A stretch of DNA of 64,000 bases from Panulirus ornatus (lineage: Eukaryota > Arthropoda > Malacostraca > Decapoda > Palinuridae): the NCBI RefSeq assembly GCF_036320965.1, contig NC_092249.1:11233447-11297446 (forward strand), given 5' to 3'. The stretch's first letter is position 1. Each line of letters opens with the position of its first letter. The translations under genes were made by a program, and so were the position numbers. This document shows positions 35,822 to 48,010 of the stretch, piece after piece. The notes under the pieces are model-generated. The model was given only the letters and a program-made list of their open reading frames with translations. It was not told where the DNA came from and did not search any database.

Positions 35822-38091
35822 TTATTCATTTATTTATTATACTTTGTGGCTGTCTCCCACGTTAGCGAGGTAGCGCAAGGTAACAGACGAAAGAATGGCC
35901 CAACCCACCCACATACACATGTATATACATACACATCCACACATGCACATATACATAACTATACATCTCAACGTATACATATATATACACACACAGACAT
36001 ATACATATATACACATGTACATAATTCATACTGTCTGCCCTTATTCATTCCCGTCGCCATCCCCGCCACACATGAAATGACAACCCCCTCCCCCCGCATG
36101 TGTGCAAGGTAGCACCAGGAAAAGACAACAAAGGCAACATTCGTTCACACTCAGTCTCTAGATGTCATGTATAATGCACCAAAACCACAGCTCCCTTTCT
36201 ACATCCAGGCCCCACACAACTTTCCATGGTTTATCCCAGACACTTCACATGCCCTGGTTCAATCCATTGACAGCACGTCGACCCCAGTATACCACATCGT
36301 TCCAATTCACTCTATTCCTTGCACACCTTTTACCCTCCTGCATGTTCAGGCCCCTATCACTCAAAATCCTTTTCACTCCATCTGTCCACCTCCAATTTGG
36401 TCTTCCACTTCTCCTTCCCTCCACCTCTGACACATACATCCTCTTTGTCAATCTTTCCTCACTCATTCTCTCCATGTGACCAAACCATATCAAAACACTC
36501 TCTTCTGCTCTCTCAACCACACTCTTTTTATTACCACACATCTCTCTTACCCTTTCATTTCTCACTCGATCAAACCACCTCACACCACATATTGTCCTCA
36601 AACATCTCATTTCCAGCACATCCACCCTCCTCCACACAACTCTATCTATAGCCCACGCCTCACAACCATATAACATTGTTGGAACCACTATTCCTTCAAA
36701 CATACCCATTTTTGCTTTCCAAGATAACGTTCTCGACTCCACACATTTAACAACGCTCCCAGAACTTTTGCCCCCTCCCCCACCCTATGACTCACTTCCG
36801 CTTACATGGTTCTATCCACTGCCAAATCCACCCCCAGATATCTAAAACACTTCACTTCCTCCAGCTTTTCTCCATTCAAACTTACCTCCCAATTCACTTG
36901 TCCCTCAACCCTACTGTACCTAATAACCTTGCTCTTATTCACATTTACTCTCAGCTTTCTTCTTTCACACACTTTACCAAACTCAGTCATCAGTTTCTGC
37001 AGTTTCTCACATGAATCAGCCACCAGCACTGTATCATCAGCGAACAACAACTGACTCACTTCCCAAGCTCTCTCATCCACAACAGACTGCATACTTGCCC
37101 CTCTCTCCAAAACTCTTGCATTCACCTCCCTAACAACCCCATCCATAAATAAAATAAACAACCATGGAGACATCACGCACTCCTGCCGCAAACCGATATT
37201 CACTGAGAACCAGTCACTTTCCTCTCTTCCTACTCGTACACATGCCTTACATCCTCGATAAAAACTTTTCACTGCTTCTAACAACTACCTCCCACACCAT
37301 ATATTCTAAATACCTTCCAGCTCTATCATATGACTTTTCCAGATCCATAAATGCTACATACAAATCCATTTGCTTTTCTAAGTATTTCTCACAAACATTC
37401 TTCAAAGCAAACACCTGATCCACACACCCTCTACCCTTTCTGAAACCATACTGCTCTTCCCCAATCTGATGCTCCTAACATGCTTTCACCCTCTCAATCA
37501 ATACCCTCCAATATAATTTCCCAGGAATACTCAACAAACTTATACCTCTGTAATTTGAGCACTCATCTTTATCCCCAGGGTTCCCACGCCACTGGGAAAA
37601 CGGGAAAATCTGGGAATTTTATTTGAGGTGCTCCCGGCCAGGAAAAGGCCTGGAAAACGCGTAAAATTGAAAACGTCCAGGAAAAACCCTTGAAACGGAA
37701 GTTAGGAAAATGTTACTTCCCTTGGGCCTCATTCGTCCCTCGCTTTTGTACCCTGAATATACTTTATTGCTACATTGCAGCTTTTTTGTGGGGCGAGTTG
37801 TATAGTACGAATCGAACTGAAATCGCGGTCTTGATAGCGCTTGCTCACAACTGTTATGGAGTAATGAAAGCAATGGTTAATAATGATCGTGACGGCCAAT
37901 TTTTTTAAAAAACGTGCCTTGCATTTGCCAAGTCAACTCTTATTGACTTAGATTGGGTTAAAGTCTTTTTTTCCCAGTGCAATATCGTTAAATACAAATC
38001 CATTCAAAGACTGCAAAATCTTTATAAATATCGCATGTTTACTTTCAAAGCGTTTAGTTAGCACTGAATTGGAACCAAGAACTATGCAAAC

Positions 38092-38610
38092 CTTTGGCCA
38101 CTTGTACGAACTCTTTTACTCTTTTCTCATGGACAAGCTAGTGTTGAACATGGCTTTTCTGTTAACAAGGAAGTAATGGTACAGAATCTGTCTGAAGACT
38201 CTCTTAGAGCAAAGCGTATGATAAAGGATCATATCAGGGGTAATGGTGGTATAAAGTCTGTATGCATAACAAAAGAGCTAATACAATCCTCCTTGGCAGC
38301 ACGCCAAAGCTATCTATCCTACTTAGAAGGGAAAAAAAACTCTCAAGAGAATGAAAGAAAGGGTGAGAAGAGAAAACAGGTTGAGGAAGAGCTAAAAGTT
38401 TTGAGAAAGCAGGCCAAGGCTTTAGAATCTAAAATGTCAATGCTTGTATCAGATGCTGACAAAACAGCAGAGAGAGCAGAACAACTGCAGTCAGTTTCTC
38501 TTATAACTAAGTCAAATTGTTTGTGCCAGAAAGCAAGAGAAAAAGATGAAGAGTTTCAAGAAGTGCAAAAAGTAGAAGATGAAAAATCTCAAATTCTTTC
38601 AGATTTGTAG
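38092..38610 (+). pseudogene. hAT transposase C-terminal (dimerisation) part
   Basis: An open frame of 173 codons ends at TAG 38608-38610. LWPLVRTLLLLFSHGQASVE and HGFSVNKE form the C-terminal dimerisation segment typical of hAT transposases. RAKRMIKDHI and a long Glu/Lys-rich coiled-coil tail (about residues 75-140) follow. The upstream catalytic DDE region is absent, so this is a remnant. The ATG at 38176 is internal and not a credible start. Confidence 0.7.
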
Positions 38611-39328
38611 GATATAATGTACAATTTAACGACATGCCAGCTAATGTTATGTTCGATCTGCTCTTTTTGTGTGAGCTCATTTTGATACCTCATCTAACAA
38701 CTTGATTGATTTATGAAGACCTAAGGTGATGTTTCATAAAACTGTTTGCTCTCTTTTTTAAGGGTCATTGAAATGTGCTGGAGTCTATGGTATGGCTGTA
38801 ATATCTTTTGAAAATTTCCAATAATAACCGAGATCTAAGTGGCCAACTACATGTACATGCATTGTTTGCTTAAAATTTGAGGCATTTTTTCTCCTTTCAT
38901 TGCTGTACTTTTTTCAAGAATAGAGGTGTGAAAATACTATTCTCATTTGTGAAGTTGTTCTTGCATAGTTGATAGGTGAGAACTCATTTTTTACTGTCAT
39001 TTTTTTATTGCTCATGTATTTGTGAAAAAAAAATATTCATATTATGATTTTACATTTTGCATTGCTAATAACGGTTTAAGAATATTCTAGATAAGAATTA
39101 TTTCAAAAACTGTTCATATTTTTGCAGTTGTTTTTGTTTTACAGTTTACGTTTTTGTTACTGATTTGTTTTATTTTTTGTTATGAGTTAGTTGCACTCAA
39201 GATTTCTGATTAGAAAATAAAATGTATGATTTTTAAAGTGTTGAATTCTTTAACAATGAAAGACAAAAGTTGAACAACCAAATTTTTGTGTACGTCAAAA
39301 AAAATAGAAAAACATTGGCTTCTTAATA

Positions 39329-39957
39329 CATGGGTATGTTTGAGGGAATAGTGGTTCCAACAATGTTGTATGGTTGCGAGGCGTGGGCTATTGATAGAGA
39401 TGTGCGCAGGAGGATGGATGTGCTGGAAATGAGATGTTTGAGGACAATGTGTGGTGTGAGGTGGTTTGATCGAGTAAGTAACGTAAGGGTAAGAGAGATG
39501 TGTGGAAATGAGAGAGCAGAAGAGGGGTTTGAAATGGTTTGGGCACATGGAGAGAATGAGTGAGGAGAGATTGACCAAGAGGATATATGTGTCGGAGGTG
39601 GAGGGAACGAGGAGAAGAGGGAGACCAAATTGGAGGTGGAAAGATGGAGTGAAAAAGATTTTGTGTGATCGGGGCCTGAACATGCAGGAGGGTGAAAGGA
39701 GGGCAAGAAATAAAGTGAATTGGAGTCATGTGGTATACAGGGGTTGACGTGCTGTCAGTGGATTGAAGCAAGGCATGTGAAGCGTCTGGGGTAAACCACG
39801 GAAAGCTGTGTAGGTATGTATATTTGCGTGTGTGGACGTGTATATGCACATGTGTATGGGGGGGGGGGGTTGGGCCATTTCTTTCGTCTGTTTCCTTGTG
39901 CTACCTCGCAAACGCGGGAGACAGTGACAAAGTATAAAAAAAAAAAAAAAAAAACAT
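39329..39957 (+). mobile_element. RTE-A 3' fragment nested in the hAT element
   Basis: + strand, 5'-truncated at the MGMFEGIVVPTMLYGCEAW codons, with the C-terminal domain, short 3' UTR form and a run of about 20 A. A deletion near 39510 shifts the frame, which reopens at 39502-39747. It has LCDRG and the short UTR, as in other young-looking copies. Confidence 0.85.
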
Positions 39958-41376
39958 CTGCAATAAGCATGCTCAAAGTACATGTAGGAAACTTTGTGTC
40001 TTTGTGGTTATGAATTATGTTGCCCACTAAGTGGGTACAAATACAATTGTGTTTGTCCTATCTGTCCATCACAAAAGAACCAAATTCATGAAACTTGGTA
40101 TGCAGACTGGAATACTATAAATTAAGTTGTGCATATTGCCAAGAATTCTTTTAATCCATAATGCCAATTCAGTCTATTCAGCAATATTGATTCAAAATCC
40201 TTCTCTGGATTTTTAACACATTTGGTTTGAGCTGTTAATGGTCCAAGTAATAATTTATAAAGAATATAGAATATTCATGTACAATAGGAAGACATTAACC
40301 ATTGAAAACTAGTTGAAGTTCTGAGTCATAAGTTTGTGATTATCCAAGAAGTAGCATCATGTACTTATTAACATCAAGAATTGAGAGTATGGTTGATGAA
40401 AATGAATTTTTACCAAACTTAGAATAATGGTGATCTTTATGGAAAGCCTTTGAATGCTATAGATTTCCAATATTTCAGGTAAATGGCCTTAGTCACAGTG
40501 CTCAGTCAAAAAATTTCTGTATCATGCAAATTGGTCATCTTGTGGCTTATAAAGCATTGAAAGCCAGCCTCATACAGAAAGCTCTTAATAGTCCTGTCAA
40601 TACAAGTCCAATCCTAAATCATTAGAACTACCATGGTAACTAAGTTATAAATGTGTTCAATAGAACAAACACAAACCAATGATCAGTGTTCTCCAGATGG
40701 TTTGTCCATTGAAGTCCATTTAAGATCAAGTGGGCTGAAAACCCTGTAGAAAATATCCAGGAAAACATTTACAGATCCTGGAAATATCCTGGAAAAAGCC
40801 TTGAATTTTATGTCAGTAAAAGAGTGGGAACCCTGTATCCCCTTTGCCTTTGTACAATGGCACTATGCAAGCATTCTGCCAATCCTCAGGCACCTCACCA
40901 TGAGTCATACATACATTAAATAACCTTACCAACCAGTCAACAACACAGTCACCCACTATTTTAATAAATTCCACTGAAATACCATACAAACCCGCTGCTT
41001 TGCTGGCTTTCATCTTCCACAAAGCTTTTGCTACCTCTTCTCTGTTTACCAAATCACTCTCCCTAACCGTCTCATTTTGCACACCACCTCGACCAAAACA
41101 CCCTATATCTGCTACTCTATCATCAAACACATTCAACAAACCTTCAAAATACTCACTCCATCTCCTTCTCACATCACCACTACTTGTTATCACCCCAATA
41201 GCCCCCTTCATTGATGTTCCCATTTGTTCCCTTGTCTTACACGCTTTATTTATCTCCTTCCAAAACATCTTTTTATCCTCCCTAAAATCTAATGATACTG
41301 TCTCACCAAAACTCTCAACTGCCCTCTTTTTCACTTCTTGCACCTTTCTCTTAACCTCCTGCCTCCTTCTTTTATA

Positions 41377-41978
41377 ATTTTTTTTTTTTTTTTTGCTTTG
41401 TCGCTGTCTCCCGCGTTTGCGAGGTAGCGCAAGGAAACAGACGAAAGAAATGGCCCAACCCACCCCCATACACATGTATATACATACGTCCACACACGCA
41501 AATATACATACCTACACAGCTTTCCATGGTTTACCCCAGACGCTTCACATGCTTTGATTCAATCCACTGACAGCACGTCAACCCCGGTATACCACATCGC
41601 TCCAATTCACTCTATTCCTTGTCCTCCTTTCACCCTCCTGCATGTTCAGGCCCCGATCACACAAAATCTTTTTCACTCCATCTTTCCACCTCCAATTTGG
41701 TCTCCCTCTTCTCCTCGTTCCCTCCACCTCCGACACATATATCCTCTTGGTCAATCTTTCCTGACTCATTCTCTCCATGTGCCCAAACCATTTCAAAACA
41801 CCCTCTTCTGCTCTCTCAACCACGCTCTTTTTACTTCCACACATCTCTCTTACCCTTACGTTACTTACTCGATCAAACCACCTCACACCACACATTGTCC
41901 TCAAACATCTCATTTCCAGCACATCCATCCTCCTGCGCACAACTCTATCCATAGCCCACGCCTCGCAACCATACATCT
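41377..41978 (-). mobile_element. RTE-A 3' fragment nested in the RTE-A copy
   Basis: - strand: poly-T tail, short 3' UTR form, and C-terminal domain up to LYGCEAWAMDR. It splits the host RTE-A linker between TTTTATA and ACATCTCCC-type sequence. The C-terminal frame 41985-41578 is open. Confidence 0.85.
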
Positions 41979-43082
41979 CCCACAATTTGCATCATTTCCC
42001 TGCAAAAATTGTCCAAATGCCTCTCTCTTCTTTCAGTAATAATCTTACTTCTTCATCCCACCACTCACTACCCTTTCTAATCTGCCCACCTCCCATGCTT
42101 CTCATGCCACAAGCATCTTTTGCGCAGTCCATCATTACTTCCCTAAATACATCCCATTTCTCCCCCACTCCTCTTAAGCCCTTTGTTCTCACCTTTTTCC
42201 ATTCTGTTCCCAGTCTCTCCTGGTACTTCCTCATACATGTCTCCTTCCCAAGCTCACTTACACTCACCACTCTCTTCACCCAAACATTCTCTCTTCTTTT
42301 CTGAAAACCTCTACAAATCTTCACATTTGCCTCCACAAGATAGTGATCAGACATCCCTCCAGTTACACCTCTCAGCACAATAACATCCAAAAGTTTCTCT
42401 TTCACACACATAACGCTCTCTGGCCATCTCTCCTACTTACATAGGTATACTTATGTATATCTCTCTTTTTAAACCAGGTATTCCCAATCATCAGTCCTTT
42501 TTCAACGCACAAATCTACAAGCTCTTCACCATTTCCATTTACAACACTGAACACCCCATGTACACCAATCATTTCCTCAACTGCCACATTACTCACCTTT
42601 ACATTCAAATCACCCATCACTATAACCCAGTCACGTGCATCAAAACTACCAACACACTCACTCAGCTGCTCCCAAAACACTTGCCTCTCATGATATTTCT
42701 TCTCATGCCCAGGTGCATATGCACCAATAATCACCCATCTCTCTCCATCCACTTTCAGTTTTAACCATATCAATCTAGAGCTTACTTTCTTACACTCTAT
42801 CACATACTCCCACCACTCATGTTTCATGAGTAGTGCTACTCCTTCCCTTGCTCTTGTCCTCTCACCAACCCCTGACTTTATTCCCAAGACATTCCCAAAC
42901 CACTCTTCCCTTTTACCCTTGAGCTTCGTTTCACTCAGAGCCAAAACATCTAGGTTCCTTTCCTCAAACATACTACCTATCTGTCCTTTTTTCTCATCTT
43001 GGTTACATCCACACACATTTAGACACCCCAATCTGAGCCTTCGAGGTGGATGAGCACTCCCCAAGTGACTCTTTCTGTTTCT

Positions 43083-43947
43083 CTTTTTTATTCATATTTT
43101 ATTTATTTTGCTTTGTCGCTGTCTCCCGCGTATACATATATACACATGTACATAATTCATATTGTCTGCCTTTATTTATTCCCATCGCCACCCCGCCACA
43201 CATGAAATAACAACCCCCTCCCCCCTCATGTGTGCGAGGTAGCACTAGGAAAAGACAACAAAGGCCATATTCATTCACATTCAGTCTCTAGATGTCATGT
43301 AATAATGCACCAAAACCACAGCTTCCTTTCGACATCCAGGCCCCACAGAACTTTCAATGGCTTACCCCAGACGCTTCACATGCCCTGGTTCAATTCATTG
43401 ACAGCACGTCGACCCTGGTATACCACATCATTCCAATTCACTCTATTCCTTGCACGTCTTTCACCCTCCTGCATGTTCAGGCCCTGATCACTCAAAATCT
43501 TTTTCACTCCATCTTTCCACCTCCAATTTGGTCTCCCACTTCTCCTGTTCCCTCCACCTGATACATATATCCTCTTGGTCAATCTTTCCTCTCTCACTCT
43601 CTCCATGTGACCAAACCATTTCAAAACACCCTCTTCTGCTCTCTCAACCACGCTCTTTTTATTACCACACATCTCTCTTACCCTTACATTACTTACTCGA
43701 TCAAACCACCTCACACCACACATTGTCCTCAAACATCTCATTTCCAGCACATCCACCCTCCTCCGCACAACTCTATCCATAGCCCAAGCCTCACAACCAT
43801 ATAACATTGTTGGAACCACTATTCTTTCAAACATACCCATTTTTGCTTTCAGAGATAATGTTCTCGACTTCCACACATTCTTCAACGCTCCCAGAATTTT
43901 CGCCCCTCCCCCACCCTATGATTCACTTCCGCTTCCATGGTTCCATC
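43083..43947 (-). mobile_element. RTE-A 3' fragment nested in the RTE-A leader
   Basis: - strand: A/T-rich tail, long 3' UTR with part of its end deleted near 43127, and C-terminal domain up to the (D)GTMEAEVNHRVG codons. It separates the host copy's ORF start (about 43064-43082) from its leader, which resumes at 43948 (CTTTTGGAAAGTCAAAATAC). Confidence 0.8.
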
Positions 43948-44070
43948 CCCTTTTGGAAAGTCAAAATACAAGGAGGGGAGGGTTTCTAACCCCCCGCTCC
44001 CGTCCCCTTTAGTCGCCTTCTACGACATGTGAGGAATGCATGGGAAGTATTCTTTCTCCCCTATCCCCAG

Positions 44071-44440
44071 GATAGGTGGTGTAAATCAGAAAAAATAAGA
44101 GACAATGGAAGAACAGAGGCAACTAATCCTGTTGGAACAGTTTAAAAACAGGGCATACAACCTGAAACATATTATGAAATATGCAAGAGTGGAGTGAAAA
44201 ATGTGACAGAAGTAGCCAGGATGGCTGACCAGTTAGAAATAGATAAAGGAGAGACCACCAATGAAATGTTTGGGAAGTGGAGAATTTGGTCACGGGAAAT
44301 ATCAGAGTCAAAAATCACCAAAGACTACGGGATTAAATGTTGCTTAGGAACAAACACATGATATTAGTGAGGTAAGAAGTAATGAGTATAATGCGAGTGA
44401 ACCAAAACATGCAATTTATGAGCCATATATTACTGAAGGA
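44071..44440 (+). pseudogene. gag: Gag C-terminal part, continuation
   Basis: Resumes with the codons RWCKSE, completing the helix that was cut at 35821, then VTEVARMADQLEIDK. A stop interrupts near 44145. No zinc knuckle was recognised. The two Gag halves are separated by the 8.2-kb insertion. Confidence 0.6.
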
Positions 44441-44884
44441 AAAGTTGGAAGTAAAGGTAGTCCTGAGAAGAAAATTCTGATATTGAGGGATACTGGAGCA
44501 AGTCAGAGTTTAATTCTGAAAGATGTATTAGAGTGAACAGAGGAGTCTTACTCTGGGGAGAAAATAAATGTAAAAGGGTTATGGTTAGGCAAGCCTATCC
44601 CATTGCATTATATAAATCTTGAGAGTAGAGGTTGGGATATGTGAGGAATTTCCTATGCCTGGAGTACACATGCTATTGGGGAATGATTTGACTGACAAAT
44701 TAGTCCCAGAGCCTTTTATGAGCAGTAATCCATTTGATGTAAATACTATTGTAAAAATGAACCACATGACAGATAAAACTGTAGAGAATCAGACTGATAG
44801 TAATGTACAGTGTAGTGAAACTGTTTATCCAGTTTGTGTTGTGACCAGGTTAATGTTAAAGAGAGTAGAAGTTGATCATGATTA
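44441..44884 (+). pseudogene. pol: Retroelement aspartic protease, broken
   Basis: ILRDTGASQSLIL places the catalytic DTGAS at 44489-44503. MLLGNDLTD (about 44670-44696) is the conserved LLG-D segment near the protease C-terminus. A TGA near 44535 and a frameshift near 44620 interrupt it, and the second part is open until 44884. It would process Gag-Pol in the particle. Confidence 0.7.
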
Positions 44885-45169
44885 AGGTGAATTACTTAAT
44901 GAAGAATATGTAACCAGAAATAATACAATAGAAATTGGAAATGAGAAGAGCACTGTAGAATTAACAACTGATGTATTTCCAGATTTTGTTTGTGGACAAG
45001 GAAGAGTTGACAAAGTTACAGAAGGGTGATGAGAGTTTGATAGAATGCTGGGAGTAAAACTGCTAGCAATGGGAACGAGAGTGATGTGTCAGTTGGATTT
45101 TATGTACAAAATGGTGCGTTAATGAGAAAATGGAGGCCTGCTTATGTTCCAGCATCTGATCACTGGGAG
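44885..45169 (+). pseudogene. pol: Degenerate protease-integrase spacer
   Basis: Broken pol sequence with several stops. Short matches to typical spacer text (WRPAYVP-like codons near 45132) suggest it is still element DNA. Confidence 0.4.
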
Positions 45170-46310
45170 GTGGAAAGCAAATTGTAGTTCCAAAGAATTA
45201 TACGGTACATGTAGTTGCTCTGTCTCATAGTTCTTGTTTGTATGGACATCTGAGAGTTAAGAAGGCAATGATAGAATATTAACTCATCTTTATTAGCCAA
45301 ATATGAAGAAAGATGTGTCAAAGTATTGTAAGACTTGTGAATTATATCAAAGTAGGTAAATCCAACCAAACTATACAGCCAGCACCATTGCAGCCAATTC
45401 CTGCTTTCTGTAAACCTTCTAGCAAAATTGTAATTGACTGTGTAGGTCCTCTACCTAAAACACGTAAAGGAAATCAGTACTTTTTAACAATAACGTGTGC
45501 ATCTACCAGATTTCCAGCAGTACCATTACATAGGATCCATTCTAAAAATACTGTAAGAGAGTTAGTGAAATAATTCTCCTGCATGGGTATGCTTGAAATT
45601 ATACAGTCAGACCAAGGAAGTAATTTCACTTTAGGAATGTTTAAGAAAATATTAAAGGGGTTAAATATAACACATAAGATGCTAAATGCTTATCACCCAC
45701 AGAGCCATGGAGTTGTGGAGAGATTCCATCAGACTTCGAAAAATACTTTGAGAATGTATTGTGAGGAATTGTCAGTAGACTGGGATGAGAGTCTGCCTTT
45801 AGCATTGTTTGCCGTTAGAGATTCAGTACACGAGCCTACAGGTTTTAGCCAATTTGAGTAATGTTTGGACATGAAATACGAGGCCCATTGAGTATGATGA
45901 AAGAGAAATGGCTAGGGAAGAGTGATTCTCCTGGATCACTGAAGTATGCATCAGATTCTAAAAGCAGATTCAGCAGAGCTAGAGAGAGTGCTGGAGAAAA
46001 TTTGAAAGGGTGTCAAGATATGAAGATATAGTATGACAAAAAATCTAGAAGAGAGTTCAAACCAGGTGATCGAGTGTTGCTATTATTGCCTCAGACAGGA
46101 AATCCTCTGAGAGCAAGGTTTTATGGTCCCTGGGTTATTGAGAGGAGAGTAGATGATTTGAACTACATCACTAATACTCCAGAAAGATGCAACCCAAGCC
46201 AATTATGTCACATAAACATGATGAAACCTTATCATGATATAAATTCTGCAAAGGATGATGAGATTCCAAATGTGCCTTGTGCATGTGTTATGTCTGATGA
46301 TGCAGAAGAT
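45170..46310 (+). pseudogene. pol: Integrase, upstream of RT, broken
   Basis: Zinc-binding H-H (HSS..YGH, near 45222) and C-C (YCKTC, near 45325) are followed by the DDE core. D lies in IDCVGPLP (45436-45438), D in IQSDQGSNF (45610-45612) and E in HGVVERFHQ (45718-45720), giving D-35-E spacing. MFGHEIRGP (about 45862) and GDRVLLLLP with GPWVIERRV (about 46065-46150) are the C-terminal GPF/Y-type module. Frames shift near 45280, 45573 and 45862, with a stop near 46030. The catalytic triad residues are all still present. Confidence 0.75.
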
Positions 46311-47260
46311 GTGGACGGAAGTGAGAATGTAAAGTTGGAGAGAAGTGAAGACAAATTGTTAAAAAATTCAGATGTGTTAAATAATTTGAAAAAGAAGCTT
46401 GATCATTTAGAAACTGAGAGAAGAGATGAGATCATACAAATAATGAATGAGTTTAGGTGTTTGTTTTCTGATGTTCCTAGAACTGATGTATTACTGCATG
46501 AGAGTCGCAACTGACGATGCATCACCTATCAAGCAACACCCTTATAGAGTGAATCCTAAAATGAGAGAGATAATGAAAAAAGAAGTACAGCATATGCTTG
46601 ACAATGATCTGATTGAAAAAAGAAGTACAGTATATGCTTGACAATGATCTGATTGAAAAAGTAATAGTCCTTGGAGTTCACCTTGTGTATTAATAACTAA
46701 ACCTGATGGCATTACCTCCAGATTTTGTACTGATTTTGGAAAGTAAATAAAATAACTCAAGCTGACTCGTATCCTATTCCAAGAGTAGATGTTTGTATTA
46801 GGAGATGCTAAATTTGTAACTAAGTTAGACTTATTGAAAGGGTACTGGGAAGTATCTTTGACTGAAAGAGCAAAAGAAATTTCTGCATTTGTAACTATGG
46901 ATGGTTTGCATCAGTATAAAGTGATGCCCTTTGGTATGAAAAACAGTAGTACTTTCCAAAGATCAGTAAACCAAGTACTGTGTGATGTTAAAGATTGTTC
47001 TATATATATGATACATCATTGTATCAAAAAACTTGGGAAGAACATATGTATTTAGTGAGGGAAGTGTTTAACAGGTTGGATAAAGCAAATTTGACAGTAA
47101 TCTTGTAAAGAGTGAATTTGCTAAAGCAACTGTAGAATATCTAGTTTATGTTGTTGGTCAGGGATGTGTAAAACTAATCACTGCTAAGATAGAAACTATT
47201 GTAAAATTTCCAGCACCTACAAATAAGAAAAAATCATTAAGATTTTTGGGTATGGTTGAA
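46311..47260 (+). pseudogene. pol: LTR-element reverse transcriptase, broken
   Basis: An acidic linker precedes the RT start signals QHPYRVNPK and a (46541 on) entry segment. LDLLKGYWEVSL carries the first catalytic Asp (46828-46830). VMPFGMKNS follows near 46922. The YIDD box expected at about 47001-47015 is destroyed: the sequence reads TATATATGATACAT with a frame change. A perfect-length 40-bp tandem duplication at 46581-46660 adds another frameshift. Confidence 0.72.
46581..46660 (+). repeat. 40-bp tandem duplication in RT
   Basis: 46581-46620 and 46621-46660 are identical apart from one C/T difference. As 40 is not a multiple of three, the copy shifts the frame. Confidence 0.95.
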
Positions 47261-47815
47261 TATTATCGTAGGTTTTGTAAAAATGTTTCAACCATTGCTT
47301 TACCATTAACCAACTTAGTGTCAAAGAAAGTCAGATTCTATGGAGTGATCAATGTTATGAGGCCTTTAAAAATTGAAACAGATACTTGTATGTACACCTA
47401 TACCTTCAACTCCAAATCATGATAGACCATTTAAATTGTATGTAGATGCAAGTGATTTTGGGGTTGGTGGAGTCTTAATGCAGAAGAAAGATGATATTGA
47501 TTTTCCAATTTGTCATTTTTCAAAGAAGTTTCTGTCCTATCAGAAAAACTATAGTACTACTGAAAAGGAAAAATTAGCCTTGATTTTTAAGTATGAATCA
47601 TACTGATGTATATTTGAGAGGAGTAGGTAAGCCAATCCAAGTGTTTACGGATCACAATCCCTTTGTATTTCTGCATAAGATGAAAAATGTAAATCATCGT
47701 TTAACAAGGTGGAGTCTTTTGCTACAAGATTATAATTTGAGTATTACACATATAAGAGGAAAGGATAATGTTATAGCTGAAGTAGTGTCTCATACCAGTA
47801 AGTCATGAGTCTACT
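47261..47815 (+). pseudogene. pol: RNase H domain, broken
   Basis: The RT thumb/connection text RFLGMVEYYRRF lies near 47240-47275. The RNase H motifs are YVDASDFGVGGVL (D near 47445), TTEKEKLAL (E near 47560) and FTDHNPFVF (D near 47650), with the tail RGKDNVIAEVVSH. A frameshift separates 47373-47606 from 47593-47808. It removes the RNA strand after copying. Confidence 0.72.
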
Positions 47816-47837
47816 AGTAGCTGACTCATGTCTCTTT

Positions 47838-47847
47838 GGGAGGGGGA
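47838..47847 (+). other. Polypurine tract
   Basis: GGGAGGGGGA immediately upstream of the 3' LTR start, the usual primer for plus-strand DNA synthesis. Confidence 0.75.
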
Positions 47848-47940
47848 TGTTACAGTGATCTCCTATATTTACCAATAAAAGTTACAGTTACCCATTATAT
47901 AATTCAGTTTTCTTCGAGAAACTGTATAGAAATGGAAGAC

Positions 47941-48010
<70 letters not shown>

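Larger units (their letters stand above)
37577..40835 (+). mobile_element. hAT-type DNA transposon, internally deleted
   Basis: Terminal inverted repeats AGGGTTCCCAC (37577) and GTGGGAACCCT (to 40834). TATCCCC occurs on both outer sides (37570-37576 and 40836-40842), giving a 7-8 bp target duplication as expected for hAT. Subterminal CCAGGAAAA/CCTGGAAAA motifs occur at both ends. It contains the end of a transposase (38092-38610) and a nested RTE-A fragment. Bases 38611-39328 and 39958-40835 are AT-rich and noncoding. Most of the transposase is missing. Confidence 0.8.
35822..44070 (-). mobile_element. RTE-A inserted in gag, itself repeatedly interrupted
   Basis: A - strand RTE-A with its long 3' UTR end at 35822 (AT-rich tail ATTTATTTATTATAC) and its 5' head CCTGGGGATAGGGG at 44070. 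GAT flanks both ends (35819-35821 and 44071-44073). Element sequence occupies 35822-37575, 40836-41376, 41979-43082 and 43948-44070. The rest is later insertions. The endonuclease part (43064-42402) is open for 220 codons with LNVCG, LALSETK and GDLNVKVS. This is a full-length insertion in origin. Confidence 0.85.

Noticed and set aside
35822..36112. C-terminal continuation of the gag frame
   Set aside because: From 35822 the frame lies in the RTE-A 3' UTR on its antisense strand. The genuine Gag continuation is at 44071.
37690..37908. 72-codon frame inside the hAT element as transposase N-terminus
   Set aside because: No hAT zinc-finger or catalytic motif, no continuity with the C-terminal frame, and ordinary chance length.
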